The notes beneath the pieces are model-generated. The model ran no database searches. It had not been told where the DNA came from and was given only the letters and a program-made list of their open reading frames with translations. The position numbers were made by a program, and so were the translations under genes. 64,000 nucleotides of DNA from DTFZ01 sp050260375 (GTDB lineage: Bacteria; Bacillota; Clostridia; Christensenellales; SZUA-584): assembly GCA_050260375.1 (NCBI GenBank), contig JBLNCA010000015.1, forward strand, positions 32,268 through 96,267, written 5' to 3'. This document shows, one piece after another, positions 52,411 through 60,718 of this stretch (the first letter of the stretch is position 1; each line of letters opens with the position of its first letter).

Positions 52411-53088
52411 TTACAGCCCCATTTCCTTTTTCATCTTCGCTAGCTCTTCGTCGACGGAAGCGCCGCCCAGTTTTGCATACTTCTCTTCAAGCGCCTTTGC
52501 TTCGTCTATAGGTTCGGCGTTGAGCTCAGACATAGCCGTGGCTTCGTCTAGCATCCTGTTCGCCTTGTCTTCCATGCGGCTGAAAGCGTCCATTGCGCCT
52601 GCGGATTTGCCCACGGAAGACGTGACTTCGTTGAGCTTTTCCTGCGTCTTTGCGACGGCGACCTTCGCCTTTATGGACTCGCGGCGGGTGGCAAGCGTCT
52701 CAATATCGCTCGTCAACTTGTCGTGCATCTGGCGCATCTTGACGGCGTTCTCGTGGGCGGCGGCGTACGCAGTAACGAGGGCCGCGCCCGCGGCTTCGAG
52801 CTGCTGCTTCTTGCTTATGAACACGCGCGCGTCGTCCTCATTGCCCGCCTCCAGCGCCTTTTTCGCGTAACTGGCGTATTTGTCCACCTGCGCCTGGTTC
52901 TCGTCCACAAGGCGCTTCGTGCGCGCCTCTTCGGCCATCACACCCGCAGTCTCTTTCTTGACCTCAGCGAGGTCCTCCATGAGATCGCGCATATACTGGT
53001 CGATCATCTTGCCCGGATCTTCCATCTTGTCGAGCATTGCGTTTACGTTAGCCTTTATTATGTCTCCGAATCTTGATAAAATAGCCAT
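52411..53088 (-). CDS. pspA: PspA/IM30 family envelope-stress protein
   Basis: 225 residues, almost wholly coiled coil. Starts MAILSRFGDIIKANVNAMLDKMEDPGKMIDQYMRDL, the membrane-binding amphipathic helix of the family; later QEKLNEVTSSVG and FSRMEDKANRMLDEATAMSEL. It polymerises on damaged membranes. GGAGG precedes the ATG. It follows the TPM-domain gene on the same strand, separated by the tandem array at 53185-53484. Confidence 0.93.
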   Translation of the reverse strand: MAILSRFGDIIKANVNAMLDKMEDPGKMIDQYMRDLMEDLAEVKKETAGVMAEEARTKRLVDENQAQVDKYASYAKKALEAGNEDDARVFISKKQQLEAAGAALVTAYAAAHENAVKMRQMHDKLTSDIETLATRRESIKAKVAVAKTQEKLNEVTSSVGKSAGAMDAFSRMEDKANRMLDEATAMSELNAEPIDEAKALEEKYAKLGGASVDEELAKMKKEMGL

Positions 53089-53184
53089 TTTTGTTCCTCC
53101 ACATTTTAAAGTGTTTGCCGTTATAGGCAGTAAGATTATTATTTGTTACGTTTCGCAGCACCCTATCGCTTATTTTACACTGCT

Positions 53185-53553
53185 CTATTTGCCGTCGTTG
53201 CCCGGGTCCCCGTCATACTTCTTGGCGAGGTTCCCGGCCTCGTCTTCGGCCCCGGAAACCGGAGGTTTCTTTCGGGGCTAAAAGCTACTTATTGTCGTTG
53301 TCCGGGTCCCCGTCATACTTCTTGGCGAGGTTCTCGGCCTCGTCTTCGGCCCCGGAAACCGGAGGTTTCTTTCGGGGCTAAAAGCTATTTATCGTCGTTG
53401 TCCGGGTCCCCGTCATACTTCTTGGCGAGGTTCTCGGCCTCGTCTTCGGCTCCGGAAACCGGAGGTTTCTTTCGGGGCTTAAAGCTACTTATTGTCGTTG
53501 TCCGGGTTCCCGTCATACTTCTTGGCGAGGTTCTCGGCCTCGTCTTCGGCCCC
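53185..53553 (-). repeat. Tandem array, 100-bp period, duplicating the 3' end of the TPM gene
   Basis: The motif GTCGTTG starts at 53194, 53294, 53394 and 53494, exactly 100 bases apart. Each unit carries, on the reverse strand, about 20 codons of the protein's tail (EAENLAKKYDG, DPDNDNK or NPDNDNK), a stop, and a hairpin GCCCCGGAAACC..GGTTTCTTTCGGGGC. The real gene ends in the unit at 53494. The period is not a multiple of three, so the copies are not extra in-frame repeats. Confidence 0.9.
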
Positions 53554-54534
53554 GAATTTCTCAAGAGGCGTCTTGAGCATTTCTTCCGTCTGCTTCGCCT
53601 CGAGGTTCTTCTGCTTCTTCGCGTGCCTCCACCAGACGAACAGCAGTACTAGTATCGCCAAAACACCGATAACTATAAGCACGGGTATCCAGGGCGACGT
53701 CGTTACCGTCATTATGCGCGTCGCGGTAAGGTCGAACGACTTGCTGAAATACTGCTCGTACGAAAGGCTTAAGTCGTTGTAGTACCTGTCGAGGTAGTTG
53801 CCGAGTATGTATCCCGCTTCCTGGTCTATCACCGCCTTGGCCTGCGAGCCTACTGTGTACCAGTACCTGTAGGTTGTCTCGTTCTCGAACATCACGAGCA
53901 GCAAGTGCGCCTGGTCGGTGAACAGCTCCATATATTTCGATTCGGCAAACGCCCGCATTTCTTCCATTGAAGGCGTCTCCTGAGAGCCGTTTATGTTTCC
54001 GGTAAGGTAGACGTAAGGCTGCACGCCGGTTTTAGCGTAAAAGTTCTTAAGCCCCGGCAGCAGCCGCGACTCGTCAAGCAGCAGCCCGAGTTCGTCGGTG
54101 TAGTAGCCTGTTTCGTTTACCGAGCCTTTAGGCAGCGGCTCGCGTACTACGGTGGACTTCGTTATCTCTCCGCCGCCGCTGTCTCCCGAGAATATGTCAA
54201 CTCCGAACGAGGATACGATGAATATCAATATTACGATAGCAAATATGATGCCGAATATCGCCGATGTGCAGCCGCACCCGCGCCCGCCTCCGCCGCCAAT
54301 GAATACCGGACCGCCAAAGCTGCTGTTGCCAAGGCCCATGCCGCGGTTAACGCCGCCCCTGAAACCGCCGAAGCTTCCAAAGCCGCCGAAGCCTCCGTGG
54401 CCGCCAGAATATCCCCGGCCGCCTCCGAAACCGCCCTTGAAGCCTCCGCCGCCTCCGCCGCCAAAGCTGCCGAAACCTCCGCCGCCTCCGCCAAAGCCGC
54501 CGCCTCCGCCGCCAAAACCGCCTCCTCTGCCCAT
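53485..54534 (-). CDS. TPM-domain membrane protein with a glycine-rich N-terminus
   Basis: 349 residues from ATG 54534 (AGAGG about 9 bases upstream). Residues 1-75 are almost all Gly, Phe and Ser; helix at about 90-115 just after CGCTS; TPM domain about 130-265 (GYYTDELGLLLDES..LPGLKNFYAKTGVQPYVYLTG; YWYTVGSQAKAVID; LDRYYNDLS); second helix about 275-295; acidic tail. The TPM fold is found in proteins linked to membrane stress and photosystem repair. The pspA gene downstream suggests a common membrane-stress operon. Confidence 0.88.
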   Translation of the reverse strand: MGRGGGFGGGGGGFGGGGGGFGSFGGGGGGGFKGGFGGGRGYSGGHGGFGGFGSFGGFRGGVNRGMGLGNSSFGGPVFIGGGGGRGCGCTSAIFGIIFAIVILIFIVSSFGVDIFSGDSGGGEITKSTVVREPLPKGSVNETGYYTDELGLLLDESRLLPGLKNFYAKTGVQPYVYLTGNINGSQETPSMEEMRAFAESKYMELFTDQAHLLLVMFENETTYRYWYTVGSQAKAVIDQEAGYILGNYLDRYYNDLSLSYEQYFSKSFDLTATRIMTVTTSPWIPVLIVIGVLAILVLLFVWWRHAKKQKNLEAKQTEEMLKTPLEKFGAEDEAENLAKKYDGNPDNDNK

Positions 54535-54758
54535 CGAAAAAACCTCTTTCACATGGAATGTGCCGCCCCTGGATATTTCCGCTTTTTGGGGTAATATACA
54601 ATTCAAATCTATCACGGCGCATACGCTATGTCAAATTGTATCGCGTGTTTCGCGAAAACAACCCCAAATCGGCGCCCATAGGCCATAGATACAGTATATA
54701 TATTAAAAAATTTTACTATATATGTGACTTTGTCATTTCACTATGCATTGTTTGGCGT

Positions 54759-54961
54759 TATAATACAGACATGCAGCAGGTACTTGCATCAGGTCATACA
54801 TCAGCGGATGCTTAAGTTTTGCAACTGGTATTTACAGCTGAGGACAGCATCCGGGTTTTGCCGCGGTGTATGCATCAGTTTTGCACATATGCGTGGGTAC
54901 CGCTGACCAGGGGAGATGGACAGGCGATGGCAACTATATGAGGCGCGTAAATTGCGCCTCT
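54759..54961 (+). ncRNA. Candidate structured RNA
   Basis: A TATAAT (54759-54764) is followed by three nested or successive stems: CGGATGC (54805-54811) with GCATCCG (54847-54853); GCGGT (54863-54867) with ACCGC (54899-54903); and GAGGCGC (54940-54946) with GCGCCTC (54954-54960). The motif GCATCAG recurs inside. No frame is convincing and no known RNA family is recognised. Confidence 0.35.
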
Positions 54962-55064
54962 TGGCCCGCGCAATATTTTTTATTTCCATACAATTTCCAC
55001 ACGAAAAATGATCAGGTATAAATGAATGCGCATTTGCGCATTATATTTACGAGGTGAGAGTCGT

Positions 55065-55142
55065 ATGTTTGTTAAACATGGACTTGATGACCTTGTCAGT
55101 CGATTGGAAGCGAGGAGCGCGATCTTCAGTCCGGGTGACTGA
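55065..55142 (+). CDS. 25-codon frame with own terminator, possible leader or small protein
   Basis: ATG 55065 behind GAGGTGAGAG, reading MFVKHGLDDLVSRLEARSAI and ending at TGA 55142. It is followed by a CCGGCCCCG..CGGGGC hairpin and a terminator (55177-55204), as in an attenuator, and lies 165 bases before the membrane protein gene at 55308. Confidence 0.4.
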   Translation: MFVKHGLDDLVSRLEARSAIFSPGD

Positions 55143-55176
55143 CCGGCCCCGATGTTTGGTATTTCCGGGGCTAAGT

Positions 55177-55204
55177 GGAGCGGGCATGTACCCGCTCCTT
55201 TTGT
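55177..55204 (+). terminator. Terminator after the 25-codon frame
   Basis: GGAGCGGG and CCCGCTCC perfect arms around CATGTA, then TTTTGT. Confidence 0.75.
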
Positions 55205-55307
55205 ATTTCCTAAGCTGCGTTTTATTACGGCTCATAGTGGTTATATATATATTATATAACAGTTATATTATATAACAGTTAAAAACTGGACGGGGGAGGC
55301 GAACAGT

Positions 55308-55940
55308 ATGGAAAATGAATTCTATTCCGTTACCGTTATCTGCCCCGCACACGGCAGGCGCGCGCGAGGCAAGGGCGTCAGGCATAAAGCAAAAGCGTTT
55401 GACGCGCGCATAACTTTCAGCGATTCGTACGAGACGACGATAACATGCCCTAACTGCGGCGCCGGCGTAAGTCTGTTTGTCAAGACAAAGGGAAAGCTTA
55501 CAAAGGCGCGCAAGGAAAAGCTGGTGCGCGAAAAGCAGGCCGATTTAAGGCGCTCGCTTAAAGTGCTGCTCGTATCTTCGCTGCTGCTGGCTGCCGGCAT
55601 AACAACAAGCGTTTTTGCACCGGGCGAAACGGTGGGCGTAGTAAGCGTATGCGCGATAGTAATCTCGCTGCCTGTATGGATTTGGGCTCTGGCCGCTGTG
55701 GCAGGAGCGATAAAATGCCTTAAGCACCGTGAACTGATATTCGAAAAATACGAGCTTAAACACCCGTATCTCGTGGCGATCGGAGAATACTGCGAGCACT
55801 ATTTCAAGGGGCAGAAAAAGACGATAGTATGGCAGCGCCAGCCTATATACCATCGCTTAAAGGACGCCCGAAGCTATAAAGACTTAAAGCCAAATAGGCC
55901 GGAGCAAACAAGAGCTTTTGCGGCAATCAAAAGGGCATGA
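55308..55940 (+). CDS. Zinc-ribbon membrane protein of unknown function
   Basis: 210 residues. GGGGAGG about 9 bases before the ATG. An N-terminal soluble part carries CPAH and CPNC cysteines in a ribbon-like arrangement; two membrane helices at about 86-108 and 113-135; a basic cytoplasmic tail with HPYLVAIGEYCEHYF. No family recognised. Confidence 0.7.
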   Translation: MENEFYSVTVICPAHGRRARGKGVRHKAKAFDARITFSDSYETTITCPNCGAGVSLFVKTKGKLTKARKEKLVREKQADLRRSLKVLLVSSLLLAAGITTSVFAPGETVGVVSVCAIVISLPVWIWALAAVAGAIKCLKHRELIFEKYELKHPYLVAIGEYCEHYFKGQKKTIVWQRQPIYHRLKDARSYKDLKPNRPEQTRAFAAIKRA

Positions 55941-56004
55941 TGTTGGCCGAAAAAAGCCTGTCTTTGATTACGTGAATCTTTGGGAAATAAAATCCGGACT
56001 TGTC

Positions 56005-56199
56005 TTAGCAGTACTGCTTGACTTGCAGCGTGTTGGGGTCCACGTCCACAAGACGCCCCCGTTGGCGCAGTTCTTTTATTTCGTCGCTTGAATATATCAT
56101 CACTTCGTCGTCTTTTCCGTCAAGGGGGGCAAATACCATGTTGGAATCCCACTTGCCGACGAATATATAGATTCTTCCGCTTAAAGTTTTAACAGTCAT
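56005..56199 (-). CDS. Small hypothetical protein
   Basis: 64 residues from ATG 56199, with GGGGGTG upstream. Compact strand-rich sequence MTVKTLSGRIYIFVGKWDS with two Asp/Glu-rich turns and a terminal QYC. No family recognised. Confidence 0.55.
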   Translation of the reverse strand: MTVKTLSGRIYIFVGKWDSNMVFAPLDGKDDEVMIYSSDEIKELRQRGRLVDVDPNTLQVKQYC

Positions 56200-56524
56200 A
56201 ATACACCCCCACACACATGTAATAGTATAAATGATTCAGCCGCAATAACAAGCGGAAATGAAATCAAGGATTGGTAAAAGCGGGGCGCTAATCTGCCCTG
56301 TTATTAAAGCGGACATTATTGATGCTGGAATTTACCAGGCAATACCTATATAATATTCTTGCAGATAAAAAATGTGTACAATAATCTGTCAATAAATGAA
56401 AGAAAACTGCAACCGTACCAGTGGAGAGTTCAGCGCTTATTTCGGCTGCTGTCCAACCGCGGCACAAAATGACAGGACGGCAAACAGAAGTTTCCTTATA
56501 ATACCGCATAAAAGGAGTTCTTCG

Positions 56525-57382
56525 ATGGAATGGCTCGAATGCATGAACAACGCTATAGAGTATATAGAGGCGTACCTTATGGAGGAGACGGACATAAAAG
56601 CCGCTGCGCGCGCGGCCGCGTCTTCGCCGTTTCATTTCCAGCGCATGTTCCATATGCTGACGGGGGTTACGGTCGCCGACTATATACGCAGGCGCAGGCT
56701 AACGCTGAGCGCGCAGGAGCTCGCGGCAAAGAAATTAAGAGTGCTGGATGCGGCGCTCAAGTACGGCTACGAAAGCCCGGAGGCGTTTTCCAAGGCGTTT
56801 AAAAAGCTGCACGGCATAACGCCCGCAGAGGCACGCTTACCGGGGGCAATGCTCAAAGCGTTCCCGAAGCTGTCCTTTCATATTTCGTTAAAAGGAGACA
56901 GGGACATGGAGTACAGTATTGTGGAAAAGCAGGGGTTTGAGGTCGCGGGGGTAATAAGGCGCATATCCACAAAGGACGGCGCTAACTTTACCAGCGTACC
57001 GCAGTTCTGGGAAGAGTGCATGAAGGACGGGTCGTACGAAAAGATATGCAGTATGGCGGGCGGAGGCGAGACGTACGGCATATGCCTCGACTTCGCGCCT
57101 GACCAGTCGCAGTTTTCCTATATGATAGCGGCGAAGGTGCAGGGAGACGTACCAAAAGGGCTAATACGGCGCAGCATACCGGCGGCGACATGGGCGGTGT
57201 TCCGCGCGGTGGGGCCTGTGCCCTTCGCGATACAGGACGTGACGAAGCGCATATTCTCCGAGTGGTTCCCCTCGACGGGCTACGAGCACGACGACGCGCC
57301 CGAGCTGGAGGTATACCCGATGGGGGATCCGCAGGCGGAGGACTACTGCACGGAAATATGGATGCCGGTAAAAAAGAAATAA
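56525..57382 (+). CDS. AraC-family regulator with GyrI-like effector domain
   Basis: 285 residues from ATG 56525 (AAGGAG 8 bases upstream). N-terminal AraC DNA-binding domain with two helix-turn-helices (MEWLECMNNAIEYIEAYL; ARAAASSPFHFQRMFHMLTGVTVADYIRRRRL) and the LDAALKYGYESPEAFSKAFKKLHGITP signature; C-terminal GyrI/SAV1-like small-molecule domain (about 130-285, ending EIWMPVKKK). Relatives sense drugs or other cationic compounds (Rob/BltR-like). Confidence 0.92.
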   Translation: MEWLECMNNAIEYIEAYLMEETDIKAAARAAASSPFHFQRMFHMLTGVTVADYIRRRRLTLSAQELAAKKLRVLDAALKYGYESPEAFSKAFKKLHGITPAEARLPGAMLKAFPKLSFHISLKGDRDMEYSIVEKQGFEVAGVIRRISTKDGANFTSVPQFWEECMKDGSYEKICSMAGGGETYGICLDFAPDQSQFSYMIAAKVQGDVPKGLIRRSIPAATWAVFRAVGPVPFAIQDVTKRIFSEWFPSTGYEHDDAPELEVYPMGDPQAEDYCTEIWMPVKKK

Positions 57383-57413
57383 CCGCAGCAATATGTTGGA
57401 AACGTCAAGGCTC

Positions 57414-57480
57414 GTAGGGGCGACCTGTGGTCGCCAGAAACAGAGCAGGATAACGCGGGCGGGTGCGGAGACCCATCCTC
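57414..57480 (+). repeat. REPIN after the AraC gene
   Basis: GTAG foot with GGGCGACC TGT GGTCGCC (57414-57435), linker AGAAACAGAGCAGG, then GCGGGT GCGGAG ACCC with a decayed right foot. Confidence 0.7.
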
Positions 57481-57614
57481 TGTTCGTATGGGTGTTAAAC
57501 TTCACTGCCGTTCGTTAAGCACCTCATACTCACAGAACCTCCAGTTCGCTTCATCTTCCTCTGTTCGCTTGTAAACTCACGCTGCGCTATCGCTTGTGTT
57601 CATTAAAGCTCACA

Positions 57615-57664
57615 GAATCAGAACCTTGCTTTATCTGCCCCCGGCAGCGCATCGGTTCTGATTC
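57615..57664. repeat. Perfect 11-bp inverted repeat in a gene-free stretch
   Basis: GAATCAGAACC (57615-57625) and GGTTCTGATTC (57654-57664) enclose 28 bases that include CTGCCCCCGGCAG. The surrounding 57480-57720 has a pyrimidine-rich upper strand with repeated TCTGTTCG and TCGCTT motifs and no gene. Confidence 0.6.
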
Positions 57665-57929
57665 CACTGGCAGCGCTCACTTTCGGTTCCCTACAATTTG
57701 TAAGAATCGTTACAGGTCGTAGGGCGGTCGTCTTTGACTGTCTGAAAAACGCAGACTTATCGGGAAAAATATGAATTAAAAGAACTAGGTAACGGCAGGA
57801 GGTGAAAGCCTCCTGCTTTTATATATAAAGTTTATATATGGAGAAATATATGGAATGATGATATAATCATCTGAAAACATCGGTAAAGCAAAATATATAG
57901 CGCATCATATATGGTTCTCGGGAGTACAT

Positions 57930-58431
57930 ATGGAGATAAGGGCTTTGGGGCAGCTTTTACAACATACTGCGCGCGGTGGACGCGGCGAGAGCGCGCGGAG
58001 TGCCGGTGATATACGTGCAGCATACGAGCGAGGCTCCCGGCGCGAAGACTTTTGTTCGCGGCACGGCAGGGTGGGAACTGCACGACAAGCTTAAAGAGAG
58101 GAAGCCTTACTTAATTGTCGAAAAGAAACTGCCGGGCAGCTTTACGGGCACGTGCCTTGACGAGGCGCTCAAAAAGCTGGGCTGCGATACGGTAGCCATA
58201 GCGGGATATATGACGCAGATGTGCTGCGACACGACGGCGCGGCAGGCGTTTCATATGGGCTACGACGTGGAGTTCCTCTCCGATGCGACGGGCACTCTCG
58301 ATATAACGACATACGCGGGCAGCGTTACTGCGGAGGAACTGTACCGCGCCATACTCGTCGCGCAGTCGATGCGCTTTGCTAGGGTGCTGACGGAAGCCGA
58401 ATGGGAGAAGCTGATAGAGCAGGATAGATAA
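57930..58431 (+). pseudogene. Isochorismatase-family hydrolase with N-terminal deletion and frameshift
   Basis: ATG 57930 (GGGAG upstream) begins MEIRAL, a normal family start, but then the frame is lost. From about 57951 a different frame encodes SFYNILRAVDAARARGVPVIYVQHT and continues to 58431 with the catalytic Lys (KKLPGSFTGT) and Cys (MTQMCCDTTAR). The segment with the catalytic Asp (normally just after the first strand) is missing, about 25 codons. A shorter product from GTG 57973 could be translated but would lack one of three catalytic residues. Confidence 0.65.
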
Positions 58432-58459
58432 TTATTAACAAAAGCGGAGGAAAAGCGCA

Positions 58460-58801
58460 GTGTACAAAAGGCCTGGATTCAGATCGTATTTCAAGCAGTT
58501 TTCGATAGTTTCGTATACGGTTAAGGACGCGGACACGGGCGTGATATACGAAGAAGTGGGCGCGAAGCGCCGCAGGATCGCGTGGGCGCTTATGTTTATA
58601 CTGGCATACGCGGCTATGGCTTGTTTCCTCATCAGCGAACTGCCCGGCGCGGAGGACTTTTTGGCAGCGGCGTATGTAGCCGGAGCAGTACTTGCGGCGG
58701 CGGCGTATTACATACTCTCTGTTCGGATTGCGTACATGGCAGCCGTGTTTAAGGTAATCGGCGAAGTTGAAGTAAATAAATATCTCGATGTAAAATTTTA
58801 A
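58460..58801 (+). CDS. Small two-helix membrane protein
   Basis: 113 residues from GTG 58460 (GGAGG 9 bases upstream). Two adjoining helices (about 40-60 and 66-88), a soluble N-terminus FRSYFKQFSIVSYTVKDADTG and a short tail. No family recognised. Confidence 0.6.
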   Translation: MYKRPGFRSYFKQFSIVSYTVKDADTGVIYEEVGAKRRRIAWALMFILAYAAMACFLISELPGAEDFLAAAYVAGAVLAAAAYYILSVRIAYMAAVFKVIGEVEVNKYLDVKF

Positions 58802-58901
58802 ACGGAGCGCTTCAAGCCGCGGGGCTTGGGGTGTCAATTTGACATAAATTTTATAACGCAATATACCTTCGGTATACCTATTTCCTTTTGGAGGAAAACA
58901 C

Positions 58902-59456
58902 ATGAACGAGGTCATAAACGCGATAAAGAGCAGGCGGAGCGTGCGCGCGTACAAGAACGCCAACATTGGAAAGGACGTATTGCAGGCGATAGTGGAGGTG
59001 GGCTATTACGCGCCTACGGGGCATAACGGGCAGCCCTGGCATTTTGCCGTAGTGCAGGACAGCGCGCTTATCGCAGAGGTAAACGCGGAAACTAAGAAGA
59101 AAATGGCGCAGGTGCCTGTCGACTGGATAAGAAAAGCGGCAAAGTCGCCAAGGCCGGTAACGCATGACGCGCCTGCGCTTATAATAGTATCGTCTAAAAA
59201 AGGCTATGTCACCGGCAGGGACGACTGCACCGCCGCGCTGGAAAACATGCTGATAGCCGCCGAGAGCCTTGGCGTTGGCTCGTGCTGGATGGGCTTTGTA
59301 AGCCTTATATTCGACGACAGCGAGCTGATGGCAAGGTTGGGAGTTCCCGAAGGGTACGAGCCGCAGCAGGCCGCGGTATTCGGATATCCTGTCGGGGAGA
59401 AAAAGGCCGCGCCTCAACGCAACCCCGACGTCGTGACATATACAGGCACATTTTAA
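58902..59456 (+). CDS. Nitroreductase-family flavoprotein
   Basis: 184 residues. GGAGG 7 bases before the ATG. FMN-binding RRSVRAYKN near the start, PTGHNGQPWHFAVV, and ESLGVGSCWMGF at the far end of the fold. Reduces nitro compounds, quinones or similar with NAD(P)H; the substrate is not predictable. Followed by a terminator (59472-59502) with GCGGCT/AGCCGC arms. Confidence 0.92.
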   Translation: MNEVINAIKSRRSVRAYKNANIGKDVLQAIVEVGYYAPTGHNGQPWHFAVVQDSALIAEVNAETKKKMAQVPVDWIRKAAKSPRPVTHDAPALIIVSSKKGYVTGRDDCTAALENMLIAAESLGVGSCWMGFVSLIFDDSELMARLGVPEGYEPQQAAVFGYPVGEKKAAPQRNPDVVTYTGTF

Positions 59457-59471
59457 TGCGTAGAAAACAAA

Positions 59472-59502
59472 CGGCGGCTTTCCGAAACGGAGCCGCTGTT
59501 TT
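59472..59502 (+). terminator. Terminator of the nitroreductase gene
   Basis: GCGGCT and AGCCGC arms with a TGTTTTG tail. Confidence 0.7.
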
Positions 59503-59504
59503 GA

Positions 59505-59629
59505 TACGGGGCCCCCAACAAGACGTAGGCTTGTTGGGGTGTAAATACGGGGCCCCCAACAAGACGTAGGCTTGTTGGGGTGTAAATACGGGGTCCCCAA
59601 CAAGACGTAAGGCTTGTTGGGGTGTAAAT
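59505..59629 (+). repeat. Three tandem 41-bp copies of the CCCCAA/TTGGGG hairpin
   Basis: Units start at 59505, 59546 and 59587. Each holds CCCCAACAAG ACGTAGGC TTGTTGGGG; the third has one extra A. Between units the spacer GTGTAAATACGGG is conserved. Confidence 0.85.
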
Positions 59630-59635
59630 TTGCGC

Positions 59636-59884
59636 TTATGCCTTCGCCATGTCCTTCCACGCGGGCAGCTTCGCCATCATGGCGGCCGCCGCGTCTTCCG
59701 CCGCTTTCTCGTCGAGCCCCTGCGTCTTTATTATGAACGCAGTCATGCTCTGTTTTTTCTCGTCGTAGGACTGCATCGAGCCGTCGGGCCGGGCGCAGTA
59801 CTTGCAGTAGTCGCGGCTTTCGTCGCCCATCGCGAAATCGGACGGATCTTTCATGGGCATGCCGCATGCTATGCATGTTTTCAT
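59636..59884 (-). CDS. Putative zinc-ribbon protein (zf-ribbon_2 type)
   Basis: 82 residues from ATG 59884 with AAAGGAG upstream. CIACGMPM near the start and YCKYCARPDGS give the four cysteines; the tail matches the family, a helical MTAFIIKTQGLDEKAAEDAAAAMMAKLP. It lies 28 bases after the TetR gene in the same direction and may be its partner or a target. Confidence 0.8.
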   Translation of the reverse strand: MKTCIACGMPMKDPSDFAMGDESRDYCKYCARPDGSMQSYDEKKQSMTAFIIKTQGLDEKAAEDAAAAMMAKLPAWKDMAKA

Positions 59885-59912
59885 ATATTTTCTCCTTTCA
59901 AAGCCGCCTGGC

Positions 59913-60521
59913 TTAAAATTCATCCTTCTTTGATACAAGGCGCATGAAGTGGTCTATAAGCTCGCCGCCGCGGCGCTCGAGTACGCTGCTTCCGGGCGCG
60001 AACAAGTCGCCGTTTTCAAGGTAATAATGCACGAGGCCTATCCAAGTGTTGAAAAGCAGGTGCATGGGTATCTGTTTTATCAGCCCTTCGCGCATTGCCC
60101 GTTCCGCCGCCTCGCTGATGTGCAGCGATATGGACGACTGTATGCTGAGAAAAGCGGTTTTGGCGCTCTCGGGCAGCAGCGACCGCTCGGTAATCAGCCG
60201 CGTATAAAACGTCTCGTGTTCCCTAAGCCCCTTTATATGCGCTTCGAGCACGCCAGAGAGGCCGTGGCCGGCGCTTGCCAGCTCGTGCAGCCTTTGGCTC
60301 ACGCGCTTTCCGAAGCGCTCTATTACGGCTGCCGTCAGTTCCTCCATGGTGGGGAAGTGCAGGAACACCGTACCGTGCGAAACGCCCGCAGCGTTTGCTA
60401 TGTCTACCGCCCGCGCCGCCGCAAAGCCCTTGTCTGCGAACACCGACAGCGCCGTTTCTTCTATAAGCTCGCGAGTGCGCAGCTTTTGCGCCTGCCGCTT
60501 TGTAATGTTTTGCTGTGCCAT
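59913..60521 (-). CDS. TetR-family regulator
   Basis: 202 residues. Helix-turn-helix ARAVDIANAAGVSHGTVFLHFPTMEEL. The ligand domain is alpha-helical. A GGAG stands very close to the ATG. An inverted repeat TGACTT..AAGTCA (60546-60574) lies just upstream, a likely self-operator. Confidence 0.9.
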   Translation of the reverse strand: MAQQNITKRQAQKLRTRELIEETALSVFADKGFAAARAVDIANAAGVSHGTVFLHFPTMEELTAAVIERFGKRVSQRLHELASAGHGLSGVLEAHIKGLREHETFYTRLITERSLLPESAKTAFLSIQSSISLHISEAAERAMREGLIKQIPMHLLFNTWIGLVHYYLENGDLFAPGSSVLERRGGELIDHFMRLVSKKDEF

Positions 60522-60545
60522 AACTCCGCCTTAAACGTATTTAGA

Positions 60546-60574
60546 TGACTTACAAATCACTGATTACAAAGTCA
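60546..60574. promoter_or_regulatory. Inverted repeat upstream of the TetR gene
   Basis: TGACTT (60546-60551) and AAGTCA (60569-60574) with a 17-base centre containing the doubled motif TTACAAA. Confidence 0.5.
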
Positions 60575-60654
60575 GTATAATGCGAAATACAGCTGATGTC
60601 AATACTTTTCAATAAATTTTAATTAAAAAGAGATATTATTTCACGAATATTACC

Positions 60655-60683
60655 TTGACAGACATAGTATTATGTGATAGATT
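60655..60683 (+). promoter_or_regulatory. Promoter of the PadR-HAAS operon
   Basis: TTGACA (60655-60660), 17-base spacer, TAGATT (60678-60683). Confidence 0.7.
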
Positions 60684-60718
60684 GTTTACAGCAATAAATG
60701 GATGGGGGAGGCGGTAAA

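Larger units (their letters stand above)
54535..55307. other. Long intergenic region with candidate RNA and a leader frame
   Basis: No long gene. 54640-54720 is plain AT-rich sequence. 54759-54961 and 55065-55204 carry the structured pieces listed separately. The palindrome ATGCGCA-TT-TGCGCAT at 55026-55041 and a TATAAA near 55014 lie in front of the leader frame. Confidence 0.5.

Noticed and set aside
53185..53553. CRISPR array
   Set aside because: Regular 100-bp period, but the whole unit is repeated, without unique spacers and without cas genes. The dispersed hairpins also lack regular spacing.
53143..53652. Open frame on the plus strand through the 100-bp tandem array
   Set aside because: It exists because the array and the antisense of the TPM gene lack stop codons in that frame; no binding site and no protein character.
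54152..54688. Proline-rich frame antisense to the glycine-rich TPM gene
   Set aside because: GGN codons read backwards give CCN (proline). The TPM gene has domains, helices and a start site; this frame does not.
54880..54910. T-box antiterminator (GTGGGTACCGC)
   Set aside because: One extra base against the consensus, no specifier stem recognised, and no aminoacyl-tRNA or amino-acid gene downstream.
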